19,606 bases of DNA, taken from the NCBI GenBank assembly GCA_900321265.1, contig ONVJ01000195.1:1-19606 (forward strand), written 5' to 3'. The notes under the pieces are model-generated. The model searched no databases. It had not been told where the DNA came from and saw nothing but the letters and a program-made list of their open reading frames with translations. This DNA is from an uncultured Eubacteriales bacterium (GTDB taxonomy: Bacteria > Bacillota > Clostridia > Oscillospirales > CAG-272). This document shows, in pieces, positions 7,032 through 15,783 of the stretch (the first letter of the stretch is position 1; each line of letters opens with the position of its first letter). Position numbers and translations under genes: made by a program.

Positions 7032-9650
7032 ATGAGCCCGATGATGGAACAGTATTTCGCGATAAAGGAAAAATATAAAAACTATCTCCTGTTTTACCGT
7101 CTGGGCGATTTCTACGAGATGTTCTTTGACGACGCCCTGACGGCATCGCGCGAGCTCGATCTCACGCTGACCGGCAGAGACTGGGGTGAGGCAGAACGCG
7201 CGCCGATGTGCGGGGTTCCCTTCCACAGCGCCGACGGTTATATCGCGAAGCTTATCGAAAAAGGCTACAAGGTCGCGATCTGCGAGCAGACCGAGGACCC
7301 GGCAAAGGCAAAGGGCCTCGTAAAGCGCGAGGTCATCAGGATTATCACAGCCGGGACGGTCACCGACGCCGAAATGCTCAACGAGCAGAAGAACAACTAT
7401 CTCGCGGCGGTCTGCATCGACGGAGAGAGAGCGGGCGTATCCTTTGCCGACGTTTCGACCGGACAGGTGTCTGCCACCTTTTTCGAGGGCGGCGACATGA
7501 TGACCGATCTGAAGAACGAGCTCGGCACCTATTCTCCGAAGGAGATCCTCATGAATCTCCCCGAGAGCTCGTTTCCCGGGCTTTCGGTATTTATGAGGGA
7601 AAGGCTGAATGCCTCGGTCGAGGCTCCGCTCCCGGGAGACGAGGCCGGCGTCGCCTTCGACCGTTTCGGCGACCTTGACGCGGAGGAGGCTGCGAAGGCG
7701 CAGTTCGGCCCGCTGCTGCGTGAGGCCGATCTTTCCAACCGTCCGCTGATCCGCTCGCTCGGAGCGCTGGTCTCCTATATCAAAGAGACCTCGAAGACAG
7801 ATATCTCATATATCAACAACCTTAACGTCTATGAGAGCGGCAGGTATATGCAGCTCGATCTCTCGACGAGAAGGAACCTTGAACTCACCGAAACGATGAG
7901 GACGCGGGAAAAGAAGGGAACACTCCTCTGGGTGCTCGACAAAACTAAGACCGCGCCCGGCGCGAGGCTGCTTCGCAACTGGATCGAGCATCCGCTGCTC
8001 AGCCTTCCGAAGATCACGAGGAGACAGTCGGCGGTCGCCGAGCTGACCGAATCGGCGGCCCTCAGAGGAGATCTCGGTAAATTGCTTTCGGGCGTGCTCG
8101 ATCTCGAGCGCCTGCTCACGCGTGTTCTTTTCGGGAACGCGAACGCCAGGGATCTCTGCGGGATCGCCTCGACCCTGTCTGTCATCCCCGACATCAAAAA
8201 ACTGCTCTCGGGCTGTTCCAGCGGCGAGCTGGCTGCGGTCAGGGAGGGGGCTGACATGCTCGACGACATCTGCGGACTCATCAGCCGCTCGATAGTCCCG
8301 GATCCTCCTTTCACTGTCAGAGAGGGCGGCATGATCGCCGACGGCGTGGACGAGGAGATCGACCGCCTTCGCGAGATCGTAAGGGACGGAAAGGGCTGGA
8401 TCGAGCGCGAGGCCGAAAAGGAGCGCGAGCGCACCGGCATCAAGACGCTGAGGATAGGCTACAACCGGGTATTCGGATATTATATCGAGGTAACGAACGC
8501 CTTCAGGGACCAGGTCCCCGACACTTACATCAGGAAGCAGACTCTCGCGGGTTCCGAAAGATATATCACCGAAGAACTGAAGCAGGTGGAATCCACCGTT
8601 CTCGGAGCCGGCGACCGCCTTGCCGCAGCTGAATACGAGGTCTTCTGTTCGGTCAGGAGCAGGGTGGCGGACGCTGCCGGAAGGATAAAGAAGACCGCCG
8701 CGCTCCTGGCGGAGCTTGACGTTTATCTGTCGCTCGCCGAGGCCGCAGAAGCCGGCGGGTATGTATGTCCGTCGATGAACGCGAACCGCAGCATCGATAT
8801 CCGTGACGGCAGACATCCGGTCGTCGAGAAGTTCGTCAGAGACGCGGGATTCGTCCCGAACGACACAAGACTCGACATGAAGAACAACCGGGTGATGATC
8901 ATCACCGGCCCAAACATGGCGGGAAAATCTACCTATATGCGCCAGGTCGCGCTCATCGCGGTGATGACGCAGATTGGCTCCTTCGTGCCGGCGGCATACG
9001 CCGACATGTGCGTGCTCGACCGGATCTTTACCAGGGTCGGCGCGTCCGACGATCTTGCTTCTGGCCAGTCGACATTCATGCTCGAGATGAGCGAGGTCGC
9101 GGCGATCCTGAGATCGGCCACGAAGGACAGCCTCGTCATCTACGACGAGGCTGGACGGGGCACGTCGACCTTTGACGGCATGAGCATCGCGAGGGCGATA
9201 CTCGAGTATACGCAGAGCAAAAAGGTCGGCGCAAAGACGATGTTCGCCACCCACTATCACGAGCTGACATCTCTCGCCGACAGTCTTGACGGGGTCTTCA
9301 ACTGCAACATCGCCGCCCGGAAGAAGGGCGGGGACATACTCTTCCTACGCAAGATCGTTCCGGGATCGACCGACGACAGCTACGGCATCGAGGTTGCCAA
9401 GCTCGCAGGCATCCCCTCCGAGGTGATTAAGCGGGCGAAGGAGATCCTGGCCGAGGTCGAGGCAAAGGCGAGAATCGCCGACGCCTCGGTGGTCGACACC
9501 GGGGAAGAGGATGACGGTCCGGAGCAGATGGACATCGGAGGATATATCACCGACGCGGTGCTTGACGATATCCGGGCTGCCGATCTCAACAACATGTCCC
9601 CCGTCGAGGCTCTGAATCTGCTCTACGACCTTCAAAAACGCCTCAAATAA
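7032..9650 (+). CDS. mutS: DNA mismatch repair protein MutS
   Basis: MutS detects mismatches and small loops, then recruits MutL in an ATP-dependent way. At 872 residues this is a full-length MutS1. The mismatch-reading Phe-x-Glu motif is present as GDFYE (F27, E29). The connector, lever and clamp regions follow, and the ATPase domain has Walker A GPNMAGKST (626-634), Walker B LVIYDE (701-706) followed by AGRGTSTFDG, and an ATHYHEL switch region. The C-terminus carries the dimerisation helix-turn-helix region ending in SPVEALNLLYDLQKRL. A run AAAAAGGGG (about 7014-7022) serves as ribosome binding site. It is followed by mutL after 48 bases, the standard arrangement. Confidence 0.98.
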   Translation: MSPMMEQYFAIKEKYKNYLLFYRLGDFYEMFFDDALTASRELDLTLTGRDWGEAERAPMCGVPFHSADGYIAKLIEKGYKVAICEQTEDPAKAKGLVKREVIRIITAGTVTDAEMLNEQKNNYLAAVCIDGERAGVSFADVSTGQVSATFFEGGDMMTDLKNELGTYSPKEILMNLPESSFPGLSVFMRERLNASVEAPLPGDEAGVAFDRFGDLDAEEAAKAQFGPLLREADLSNRPLIRSLGALVSYIKETSKTDISYINNLNVYESGRYMQLDLSTRRNLELTETMRTREKKGTLLWVLDKTKTAPGARLLRNWIEHPLLSLPKITRRQSAVAELTESAALRGDLGKLLSGVLDLERLLTRVLFGNANARDLCGIASTLSVIPDIKKLLSGCSSGELAAVREGADMLDDICGLISRSIVPDPPFTVREGGMIADGVDEEIDRLREIVRDGKGWIEREAEKERERTGIKTLRIGYNRVFGYYIEVTNAFRDQVPDTYIRKQTLAGSERYITEELKQVESTVLGAGDRLAAAEYEVFCSVRSRVADAAGRIKKTAALLAELDVYLSLAEAAEAGGYVCPSMNANRSIDIRDGRHPVVEKFVRDAGFVPNDTRLDMKNNRVMIITGPNMAGKSTYMRQVALIAVMTQIGSFVPAAYADMCVLDRIFTRVGASDDLASGQSTFMLEMSEVAAILRSATKDSLVIYDEAGRGTSTFDGMSIARAILEYTQSKKVGAKTMFATHYHELTSLADSLDGVFNCNIAARKKGGDILFLRKIVPGSTDDSYGIEVAKLAGIPSEVIKRAKEILAEVEAKARIADASVVDTGEEDDGPEQMDIGGYITDAVLDDIRAADLNNMSPVEALNLLYDLQKRLK

Positions 9651-9698
9651 ACCTGTCCCCGTCTTCCGGCAGTGTCGGGAGGACAAAAGGAGGAACAA

Positions 9699-11750
9699 GT
9701 GGGAATCATCAATCAGCTTAGCTTCGAGGTCGCCAATCTGATCGCCGCCGGAGAGGTGGTCGACAGACCGGCCTCGGTAATAAAGGAACTGGTTGAAAAC
9801 TCTATAGACGCCGGCGCGACACGGATCACCGTTGAGATTCAGAGGGGCGGAGTCCGCTATATGAGAGTGACCGACAACGGATCTGGCATCCTCCCCGAGG
9901 ACCTTCCGATCGCCGTCAGAAGACACGCGACAAGCAAGATCGGAAAGGCTTCCGATCTCGACTCGATCTCAACGCTCGGATTCAGGGGAGAGGCTCTCGC
10001 GGCGATCGCGGCGGTATCCGATCTCCGTATAATCTCGAAGACCGCCGGCGCAGAGCTGGGAGCTTCCATCGAGGTCAATTCGGGGCGAGCCGGAAGAGTG
10101 ACCGAGCAGGGCGCTCAGAACGGAACGACGGTGATCGTCGAGAACCTCTTCGCCAACGTGCCGGCAAGGCTGAAATTCCTCAAAAGGGATATGACCGAGA
10201 CCGCCGCGGCGCTTTCGGTCACCGAAAAAGCGGCGCTCTCGCACCCCGAGATCGCTTTCAGGTTCATTTCCGACGGAAATATGAAGCTTTCGACTCCGGG
10301 CGACGGCGAGGTCATGTCGGCGATGAGAGCTGTCTTCGGTCCGGATGCGGCAAAGCAGTTCATCAAGGTCGACGGCGAGGTGAGCGGAGTCAGGACCTTC
10401 GGATACATCACCTCTCCCTCTTTTCCGAGATCGGGCAGAAGCGGACAGAATTTCTTTATAAATCACAGATATGTAAAGACCGCGACGGCGTCCGCCGCCC
10501 TTGAGCAGGCCTACACATCCTATATTCCGCCCGAGAAATTTCCCGGGTGCGTCATCTTCCTGGAGCTTTCGCCCGAGGCGGTCGACGTCAACGTTCACCC
10601 CTCGAAGCTGGAAGTCAAATTTTCCAACGAGAGGCCGGTGTTTGAGAGCGTCTACCACGCGGTGAGAGAAGCGCTGACGTCGGATACTTCAAGGCATTCC
10701 TTCACCGATGCTCCCGAAGCCGAAACTGAGAGCGCAGACGGTCAGCCAGCAGGTGCGGCACCTGAATCCCGGAAGCCCGCGGCGGCGAGAGTCAGCGAAA
10801 GCTTCCTGCCGGTCACCGACAGGGCGGACGGGCCTCTTCCGGATAACGGTATCAGCATCGCGGATCTCTACCGGGGAAGCAGCGGCGGAATGATGCCTTC
10901 ATTCGGAGGTAATGCCGGTGCCGGAAACATCGCCGCTGCGGACGGAAGGTCCGCCGGCGCAGGATCATCCGCGGGAGAAAATCCCGTGGAAGTAATCCGT
11001 GGCAAAGACGGTGAACGGAGAGTTCAGGGATCTGTATGTGCCGGCCCGGATGCCTCGAACGGTTCCGCCGCCCCCTGCGAAAAGGGAAACGGCGGGGAGC
11101 CTGATTCGGGGCCGGACGGGATCGCGTCTGCGACTCCGAATCCTCCGCCGATCGCGGGTTACGCCATAGCCGGAGAGCTCTTCAACACATACATACTCGT
11201 GACCGAAGGCGACAGGCTCACAGTTATAGACAAACACGCCGCCCACGAGAGACTGAATTTTGAGAAGATGAGAAGCCGGCTGAAGGGCGCTGAGAGGAGC
11301 ACGTCCCTTCTTGCCCTGCCGATCAGTGTGAGTCTCGATCCCCGGGAGGCCGACGCGCTGGCGGGCTGCCTCGGAGAGATAGAAAAGCTGGGATTTCTGA
11401 TCAGATTGCCGGCCACCGCCCCGGGAGCCGGAAGAGAGGCGGAGATCACGGGAATCCCGTCTGAGCTGACTCAGAATGAGGCGGCGTCGCTCATAGAGCG
11501 GATAGCGGCAGCCGAAGCCGACGGGTCGGGAGAGGCCGGCCTGATCGGCGACACGTCGTTTGAGAAGGCGCTTTATCAGGCGTCCTGCAAGGCGTCGATA
11601 AAAGGGGGAAGGGTATATCCCGAGGGATATACGCTGCATCTCGTCGACGAACTGATGAGACATCCCGAGATCACATACTGCCCTCACGGCCGTCCGGTCG
11701 CGTATGTGATGTCAAAGAGAGAGTTCGACAGAAGGTTCGGAAGGATCTGA
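9699..11750 (+). CDS. mutL: DNA mismatch repair endonuclease MutL
   Basis: MutL couples mismatch recognition to strand removal. The N-terminal GHKL ATPase shows KELVENSIDAG with catalytic E30 and N34, then DNGSGI, RHATSKI and TLGFRGEALAAI. A linker of about 140 residues rich in Gly, Ala, Ser and Pro follows (about 340-485). The C-terminal domain has the endonuclease metal site DKHAAHERLNFE (511-522, the DQHAx2Ex4E motif), plus SCKASIKGG (C630) and CPHGRP. It should therefore nick DNA itself, as expected where no MutH/Dam system operates. I chose GTG 9699 because AAGGAGG (9687-9693) is 5 bases upstream. An in-frame GTG at 9672 would put this site inside the gene. Protein length from 9699 is 683 residues. 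Confidence 0.96.
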   Translation: MGIINQLSFEVANLIAAGEVVDRPASVIKELVENSIDAGATRITVEIQRGGVRYMRVTDNGSGILPEDLPIAVRRHATSKIGKASDLDSISTLGFRGEALAAIAAVSDLRIISKTAGAELGASIEVNSGRAGRVTEQGAQNGTTVIVENLFANVPARLKFLKRDMTETAAALSVTEKAALSHPEIAFRFISDGNMKLSTPGDGEVMSAMRAVFGPDAAKQFIKVDGEVSGVRTFGYITSPSFPRSGRSGQNFFINHRYVKTATASAALEQAYTSYIPPEKFPGCVIFLELSPEAVDVNVHPSKLEVKFSNERPVFESVYHAVREALTSDTSRHSFTDAPEAETESADGQPAGAAPESRKPAAARVSESFLPVTDRADGPLPDNGISIADLYRGSSGGMMPSFGGNAGAGNIAAADGRSAGAGSSAGENPVEVIRGKDGERRVQGSVCAGPDASNGSAAPCEKGNGGEPDSGPDGIASATPNPPPIAGYAIAGELFNTYILVTEGDRLTVIDKHAAHERLNFEKMRSRLKGAERSTSLLALPISVSLDPREADALAGCLGEIEKLGFLIRLPATAPGAGREAEITGIPSELTQNEAASLIERIAAAEADGSGEAGLIGDTSFEKALYQASCKASIKGGRVYPEGYTLHLVDELMRHPEITYCPHGRPVAYVMSKREFDRRFGRI

Positions 11751-11785
11751 CCGGTCTGCCGGGACTCCGGGGGAAAAAGTTGCCT

Positions 11786-11821
11786 GCGCGATCTTCGCGC
11801 GGACTGCCCTTGGCGGCAGTC
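11786..11821 (+). promoter_or_regulatory. Two tandem hairpins in the tgt leader
   Basis: GCGCGA (11786-11791) pairs with TCGCGC (11795-11800) over a 3-base loop. One base later GACTGCC (11802-11808) pairs with GGCAGTC (11815-11821). There is no U-run after either, so these are not plain terminators. The second ends only a few bases before the tgt ribosome binding site (AAAGGA, 11826-11831). They could stabilise the message or modulate tgt translation. I could not match them to a preQ1 riboswitch. Confidence 0.5.
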
Positions 11822-11838
11822 AACGAAAGGAATTGCAG

Positions 11839-12975
11839 ATGTTTACTCTTTATCTTACCGAGGGCAGGGCCCGGAGGGGAAGATTCGACAGCGTACACGG
11901 GAGCGCCGAGACGCCGGTCTTCATGAACGTCGGCACCAGCGCCGCCGTAAAGGGCGGTATCGCCGCCGAAGACCTCAGAGAGGTCAACTGCCAGATAGAA
12001 CTGTCAAATACCTACCACCTTCACGTGCGGCCTGGAGACGGGCTTATAAGGGATCAGGGAGGCATCAGAAGCTTTATGGGCTGGCAGGGTCCGGTCCTGA
12101 CCGACAGCGGCGGTTTCCAGGTCTTCTCGCTCGCGTCTTTGCGAAAGATCACCGAAGAGGGCGTCAGATTCGCCTCGCACGTCGACGGGAAGCGGATATT
12201 CATGGGCCCCGAGGAGAGCATGCGGATCCAGTCGAATCTCGGATCGACGGTCGCCATGGCCTTCGACGAATGCGTTGAGAATCCCTCGCCATACGATTAC
12301 GTAAAGCAGTCCGCCGAAAGGACGGTCAGGTGGCTGAAGCGGTGCAGGGAGGAGCTGACGAGACTGAATTCGCTTCCCGGCACCGTCAATCCGCATCAGA
12401 TGCTCTTCGGGATCAACCAGGGGGGCACATACGAGGACCTGAGGATCGAGAACATGAAGGCGATATCCGGGATCGACTGCGACGGTTTCGCGATCGGCGG
12501 CCTCGCGGTCGGCGAGGAGACAGAGGTCATGTACCGCATAATCGACGCCGTGGAGCCCTTCATGCCGAAGGACAAGCCGAGATACCTCATGGGCGTCGGT
12601 ACGCCTGTCAATATCCTCGAGGGGGTATACCGCGGGATCGATTTCTTCGACTGCGTCATGCCCAGCCGGAACGCGAGACACGGGAATCTCTTTACCTGGC
12701 AGGGAAAGATGAACATCCTAAACGAGAAGTACGCGACCGACAGCCGCCCGGTCGATCCGGGCTGCGGCTGCCCCGCCTGCAGGATGCACTCGAGAGCCTA
12801 TATCAGACACCTTCTCAAGGCCCAGGAAATGCTGGGCATGAGGCTGGCGGTGCTGCACAATCTCTATTTCTACAACGAGCTTATGAAGCGGATCCGCGAG
12901 GCGCTTGACGAAGGAAGATACGAAAGCTTCTACCAAAAATACAGAACGGTCCTGGCGGAGAGAGTCTACGACTGA
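11839..12975 (+). CDS. tgt: Queuine/preQ1 tRNA-guanine transglycosylase
   Basis: Tgt swaps guanine-34 for preQ1 in the anticodon of GUN tRNAs (Asp, Asn, His, Tyr), a step of queuosine synthesis. The 378-residue length is usual. The general-base Asp is D89 in TDSGGFQVFSL, and the nucleophile is D271 in FFDCVMPSRNARHG. The zinc site is C309, C311, C314 and H340 (CGCPAC...LHN). GGLAVGEE and a C-terminal TIM-barrel helix are also present. The ATG at 11839 is preferred over an upstream TTG at 11833 because AAAGGA (11826-11831) has correct spacing to the ATG. Neither queA nor yajC, frequent neighbours, is seen here. Together with MiaB it makes this stretch rich in anticodon-loop modification. Confidence 0.97.
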   Translation: MFTLYLTEGRARRGRFDSVHGSAETPVFMNVGTSAAVKGGIAAEDLREVNCQIELSNTYHLHVRPGDGLIRDQGGIRSFMGWQGPVLTDSGGFQVFSLASLRKITEEGVRFASHVDGKRIFMGPEESMRIQSNLGSTVAMAFDECVENPSPYDYVKQSAERTVRWLKRCREELTRLNSLPGTVNPHQMLFGINQGGTYEDLRIENMKAISGIDCDGFAIGGLAVGEETEVMYRIIDAVEPFMPKDKPRYLMGVGTPVNILEGVYRGIDFFDCVMPSRNARHGNLFTWQGKMNILNEKYATDSRPVDPGCGCPACRMHSRAYIRHLLKAQEMLGMRLAVLHNLYFYNELMKRIREALDEGRYESFYQKYRTVLAERVYD

Positions 12976-13017
12976 CCGGCCTGCCGCCCGGATGCCGCCG
13001 ACCCGAGCAAAAAATAC

Positions 13018-13046
13018 TTGAAAAAATAGTCAAAGAGTTATATAAT
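13018..13046 (+). promoter_or_regulatory. Sigma-A promoter of the LCP-glyS transcript
   Basis: The -35 is TTGAAA (13018-13023), the spacer is 17 bp, and the -10 is a perfect TATAAT (13041-13046), in a local AT-rich patch after the tgt stop. The predicted start near 13053 leaves a leader of about 30 bases before the LCP gene. That is too short for a riboswitch or T-box. Confidence 0.85.
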
Positions 13047-13081
13047 ATATTAGTTATTGATTATGAGAGGAGGAGATCCGG

Positions 13082-14230
13082 ATGCTGTCTTCGGTTAAAA
13101 ATTTCATACTGACCTTCATACTCGCGGTCCTGATCTTTTCCGCGGCCGCATATCTGGCCGTCAATCTGGTGGTCAACAATATCAACGGGACGCTCGAGGG
13201 AGATCAGGAGGCGACAGGAGATGCCTCCGCCCCGGTCACCGACAAGAGCGGCTCGCCCGATCCATTCGTTATCGGTGAGGCGGGGGAATCCCTGAACATA
13301 CTGGTCGTCGGCTGCGATTACCGTTCGGGCGTCTTTGCCGATTACGATCCGCAGGTCCTTGAGGACAGGCTCGGGATCCTTCCCGCCGAATTCGACTATC
13401 AGCCGGTCCCGAACGATCTTGCTCCTCCCGGGGTCACAGGCAAGATCGTGGGAGACAGCGCTGTTGAACCGATGGACGGCGTCGTGATCCCCGGTGACAG
13501 GCTGGCCTTTATCGGAGGCTTTTACGAGGTCGGGTACCGTAAGATCGAGACCGATACGCTGATCCTGATCAGATTTGACAAGGAAAGAAAGCATATAAGC
13601 TATACCGTCTTCGATCCCGACGCCTACGTTGTGGTCAACGGGAGCTACTGCAGGCTTTCAAATATCCTGTCGGATTACGGGATGGCGACACTTGAGGACA
13701 AGATCCACGCCATGACCGGACTTATCGTCGACAGATACGCGATGGTGACCTGCGACAACTTCCCCGAGGTCGTTGACGCTCTGGGCGGGATCAACTTTTA
13801 CGTGCCCTGCAATATGAAGTATGACGACTGGGCGGGGAACATCCACATTGATCTCAAGCAGGGGCGACAGCAGCTCGACGGCCAGAAGGCGCTGCAGCTG
13901 CTGATGTACAACAGCTACACCGACGGCTTCAATTCAAGGGCCAGGACAACGATGAATTTCGTTCAGAGCTTCATATCCGATCTGACCCTGATCACGAATT
14001 ATTTCAGGATGGGAGATATCATCAAGGCTGTTGACGGCATGTTCGACACCGATCTCACCGTCAAGGATCTGACCGGGAACGTCGACGTTCTGTTCAACTG
14101 CTCAAAGAACACTGTCGAGATCTCGGCGGTCACCGTAAAAAGCCCTGTGCCCGGCGACCCGGACGCTATGATATATGACGAAAACGCGACGATAAACGCG
14201 TTTGCCGGATATAAAAGAATCTATCAATAA
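13082..14230 (+). CDS. LytR-CpsA-Psr (LCP) family protein, divergent
   Basis: LCP proteins are membrane-anchored ligases that move lipid-linked glycopolymers onto peptidoglycan. This 382-residue protein has an N-terminal anchor (about 7-31), an entry motif NILVVGCDY (72-80), and ETDTLILIRFD (156-166). The core also shows FPEVVDALGGINFYVP (227-242) and an output segment LDGQKALQLLMYNSYTDG (265-282). Differences from the norm are marked. About 70 extra residues separate the first strand from the TDT motif. The usual SIPRD reads TVFDPDAYV, without the Arg. The usual VRFR reads LLMYN. Some lipid-pyrophosphate contacts may therefore be lost. A strong GGAGGAG (about 13068-13074) precedes the ATG. 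It stands alone upstream of glyS under its own promoter. I am sure of the superfamily, less so of ligase activity. Confidence 0.8.
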   Translation: MLSSVKNFILTFILAVLIFSAAAYLAVNLVVNNINGTLEGDQEATGDASAPVTDKSGSPDPFVIGEAGESLNILVVGCDYRSGVFADYDPQVLEDRLGILPAEFDYQPVPNDLAPPGVTGKIVGDSAVEPMDGVVIPGDRLAFIGGFYEVGYRKIETDTLILIRFDKERKHISYTVFDPDAYVVVNGSYCRLSNILSDYGMATLEDKIHAMTGLIVDRYAMVTCDNFPEVVDALGGINFYVPCNMKYDDWAGNIHIDLKQGRQQLDGQKALQLLMYNSYTDGFNSRARTTMNFVQSFISDLTLITNYFRMGDIIKAVDGMFDTDLTVKDLTGNVDVLFNCSKNTVEISAVTVKSPVPGDPDAMIYDENATINAFAGYKRIYQ

Positions 14231-14249
14231 TACCCGAAGGAAGAACCTG

Positions 14250-15653
14250 ATGGACAACAGAGAAAAAACAATGGACAAGATCGTCGCGCTCTGCAAGACG
14301 CGCGGCTTCATATTCCCCGGCTCGGAGATATACGGGGGACTCGCCAACACCTGGGACTACGGGCCTCTCGGCGCCGAGCTGAAAAACAACATAAAAAGAG
14401 CCTGGTGGAAGAAATTCGTCCAGGAGAACAAATACAACGTAGGACTTGATTCGGCCATTCTCATGAATCCCGAGACCTGGGTGGCGTCGGGACATCTCGC
14501 AGGCTTCTCGGATCCCCTGATGGACTGCCGCGAATGCCACGAGAGATTCAGAGCCGACAAGCTTATCGAGGATTTCTGCGCCGCTGGCGGCGCGGTACTT
14601 GACCGTCCGGTCGATTCGATGTCTCAGTCAGAGATGAAGCAGTTCGTCGAGGATCACGCGATCCCCTGTCCGACATGCGGAAAGCACAACTTTACAGATA
14701 TCAGACAGTTCAATCTGATGTTCAAGACCTTCCAGGGCGTCACCGAGGACGCGAAGAACACGGTATATCTGAGACCCGAGACGGCTCAGGGCATCTTTAC
14801 GAATTTCGTAAACGTCCAGAGAACGACCAGAAAGAAGCTTCCCTTCGGCATAGGGCAGATCGGCAAGTCGTTCAGGAACGAGATCACTCCCGGGAACTTC
14901 ATCTTCAGAGTCCGCGAGTTTGAGCAGATGGAGCTTGAGTTCTTCTGCGAGCCCGGCACCGACCTCGAGTGGTTCTCCTACTGGAGAAACTTCTGCCGCG
15001 AGTGGCTGCTCTCGATCGGTCTGTGCGAGGAGAATATCCGCCTGCGCGACCATTCTCCCGAGGAGCTCTGCTTCTATTCAAAGGCGACGACAGATTTCGA
15101 GTTTCTCTTCCCGTTCGGATGGGGCGAGCTCTGGGGCGTCGCCGACAGGACCGATTACGATCTCTCGAGGCATCAGGAGGTCTCGGGCAAGGATCTCACC
15201 TACTTCGATCAGGACAAGAACGAGCACTACATACCCTATGTCATAGAGCCTTCCCTGGGAGTTGAGAGATCCTTCCTCGCCGTCCTTTGCGACGCCTATG
15301 ATGAGGAGATCGTCGATCCCGAAAAGAACGACGTCAGAACCGTGCTTCACCTGCACCCCGCTCTCGCCCCCTTCAAGGCGGCGGTGCTGCCGCTTTCAAA
15401 GAAGCTTGCCGAGGGGGCGACGGCGGTGTTCGACGGGCTGACGAAGTATTTCAGCGTCGATTACGACGAGGCCGGATCGATCGGCAAGAGATACCGCAGG
15501 CAGGATGAGATAGGGACTCCTTTCTGCATCACATACGATTTTGACTCGGTCTCGGACGGCTGCGTGACTGTCCGCGAAAGAGACAGCATGAAGCAGGAGA
15601 GACTTCCGATAGAGGCTCTCAGGGCATATCTGACCGAAAAGACAGAATTCTGA
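14250..15653 (+). CDS. glyS: Glycyl-tRNA synthetase (alpha2 type)
   Basis: This enzyme charges tRNA-Gly. The 467-residue protein is the homodimeric class II type (eukaryote/archaea-like single chain), not the bacterial alpha2-beta2 GlyQ/GlyS pair. It shows the opening FIFPGSEIYGGLANTWDYGP, zinc cysteines C93, C96, C140 and C143, RPETAQG (175-181), motif 2 starting FRNEITPG (208-215) and motif 3 EPSLGVER (333-340). An anticodon-binding domain runs from about residue 370. I chose ATG 14250, with AAGGAAG (14237-14243) at the right distance. An upstream in-frame ATG at 14202 lies inside the LCP gene. Only 19 bases separate it from the LCP stop, so it is probably read from the promoter at 13018 and has no T-box of its own. 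Confidence 0.97.
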   Translation: MDNREKTMDKIVALCKTRGFIFPGSEIYGGLANTWDYGPLGAELKNNIKRAWWKKFVQENKYNVGLDSAILMNPETWVASGHLAGFSDPLMDCRECHERFRADKLIEDFCAAGGAVLDRPVDSMSQSEMKQFVEDHAIPCPTCGKHNFTDIRQFNLMFKTFQGVTEDAKNTVYLRPETAQGIFTNFVNVQRTTRKKLPFGIGQIGKSFRNEITPGNFIFRVREFEQMELEFFCEPGTDLEWFSYWRNFCREWLLSIGLCEENIRLRDHSPEELCFYSKATTDFEFLFPFGWGELWGVADRTDYDLSRHQEVSGKDLTYFDQDKNEHYIPYVIEPSLGVERSFLAVLCDAYDEEIVDPEKNDVRTVLHLHPALAPFKAAVLPLSKKLAEGATAVFDGLTKYFSVDYDEAGSIGKRYRRQDEIGTPFCITYDFDSVSDGCVTVRERDSMKQERLPIEALRAYLTEKTEF

Positions 15654-15732
15654 GACATTTCCACCCGGCGGGGCCCTGCCCGCGTGAGCTTCCCGGCTGA
15701 CGTGTGTTCCCCCCCTGAACAAAGCGGCAGAG

Positions 15733-15755
15733 CGCCCTTTTCAAAAAAAAGGGCG
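15733..15755. other. 9-bp inverted repeat in the glyS/Card1-like intergenic region
   Basis: CGCCCTTTT (15733-15741) and AAAAGGGCG (15747-15755) form a perfect 9-bp stem with a 5-base loop. The + strand has no U-run after it, and neither does the minus strand, so it is not a classical terminator. The stem itself contains A/T blocks and might act as an imperfect terminator for glyS. The rest of the gap (15654-15783) shows no promoter that I recognise. Confidence 0.5.
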
Positions 15756-15783
15756 TGAGCCGGCTCCTCCCATCCCAACGTCA

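Noticed and set aside
7806..9260. Long open frames on the minus strand opposite mutS
   Set aside because: They mirror the codon bias of a GC-rich gene. The + strand encodes a full, motif-complete MutS, and the minus products match nothing I recognise.
11786..11821. preQ1 riboswitch before tgt
   Set aside because: Neither the preQ1-I pseudoknot elements nor a preQ1-II pattern can be found; only simple hairpins are present.
15733..15755. Intrinsic terminator after glyS
   Set aside because: The stem is perfect, but no U-run follows on either strand, so it is listed only as an inverted repeat.
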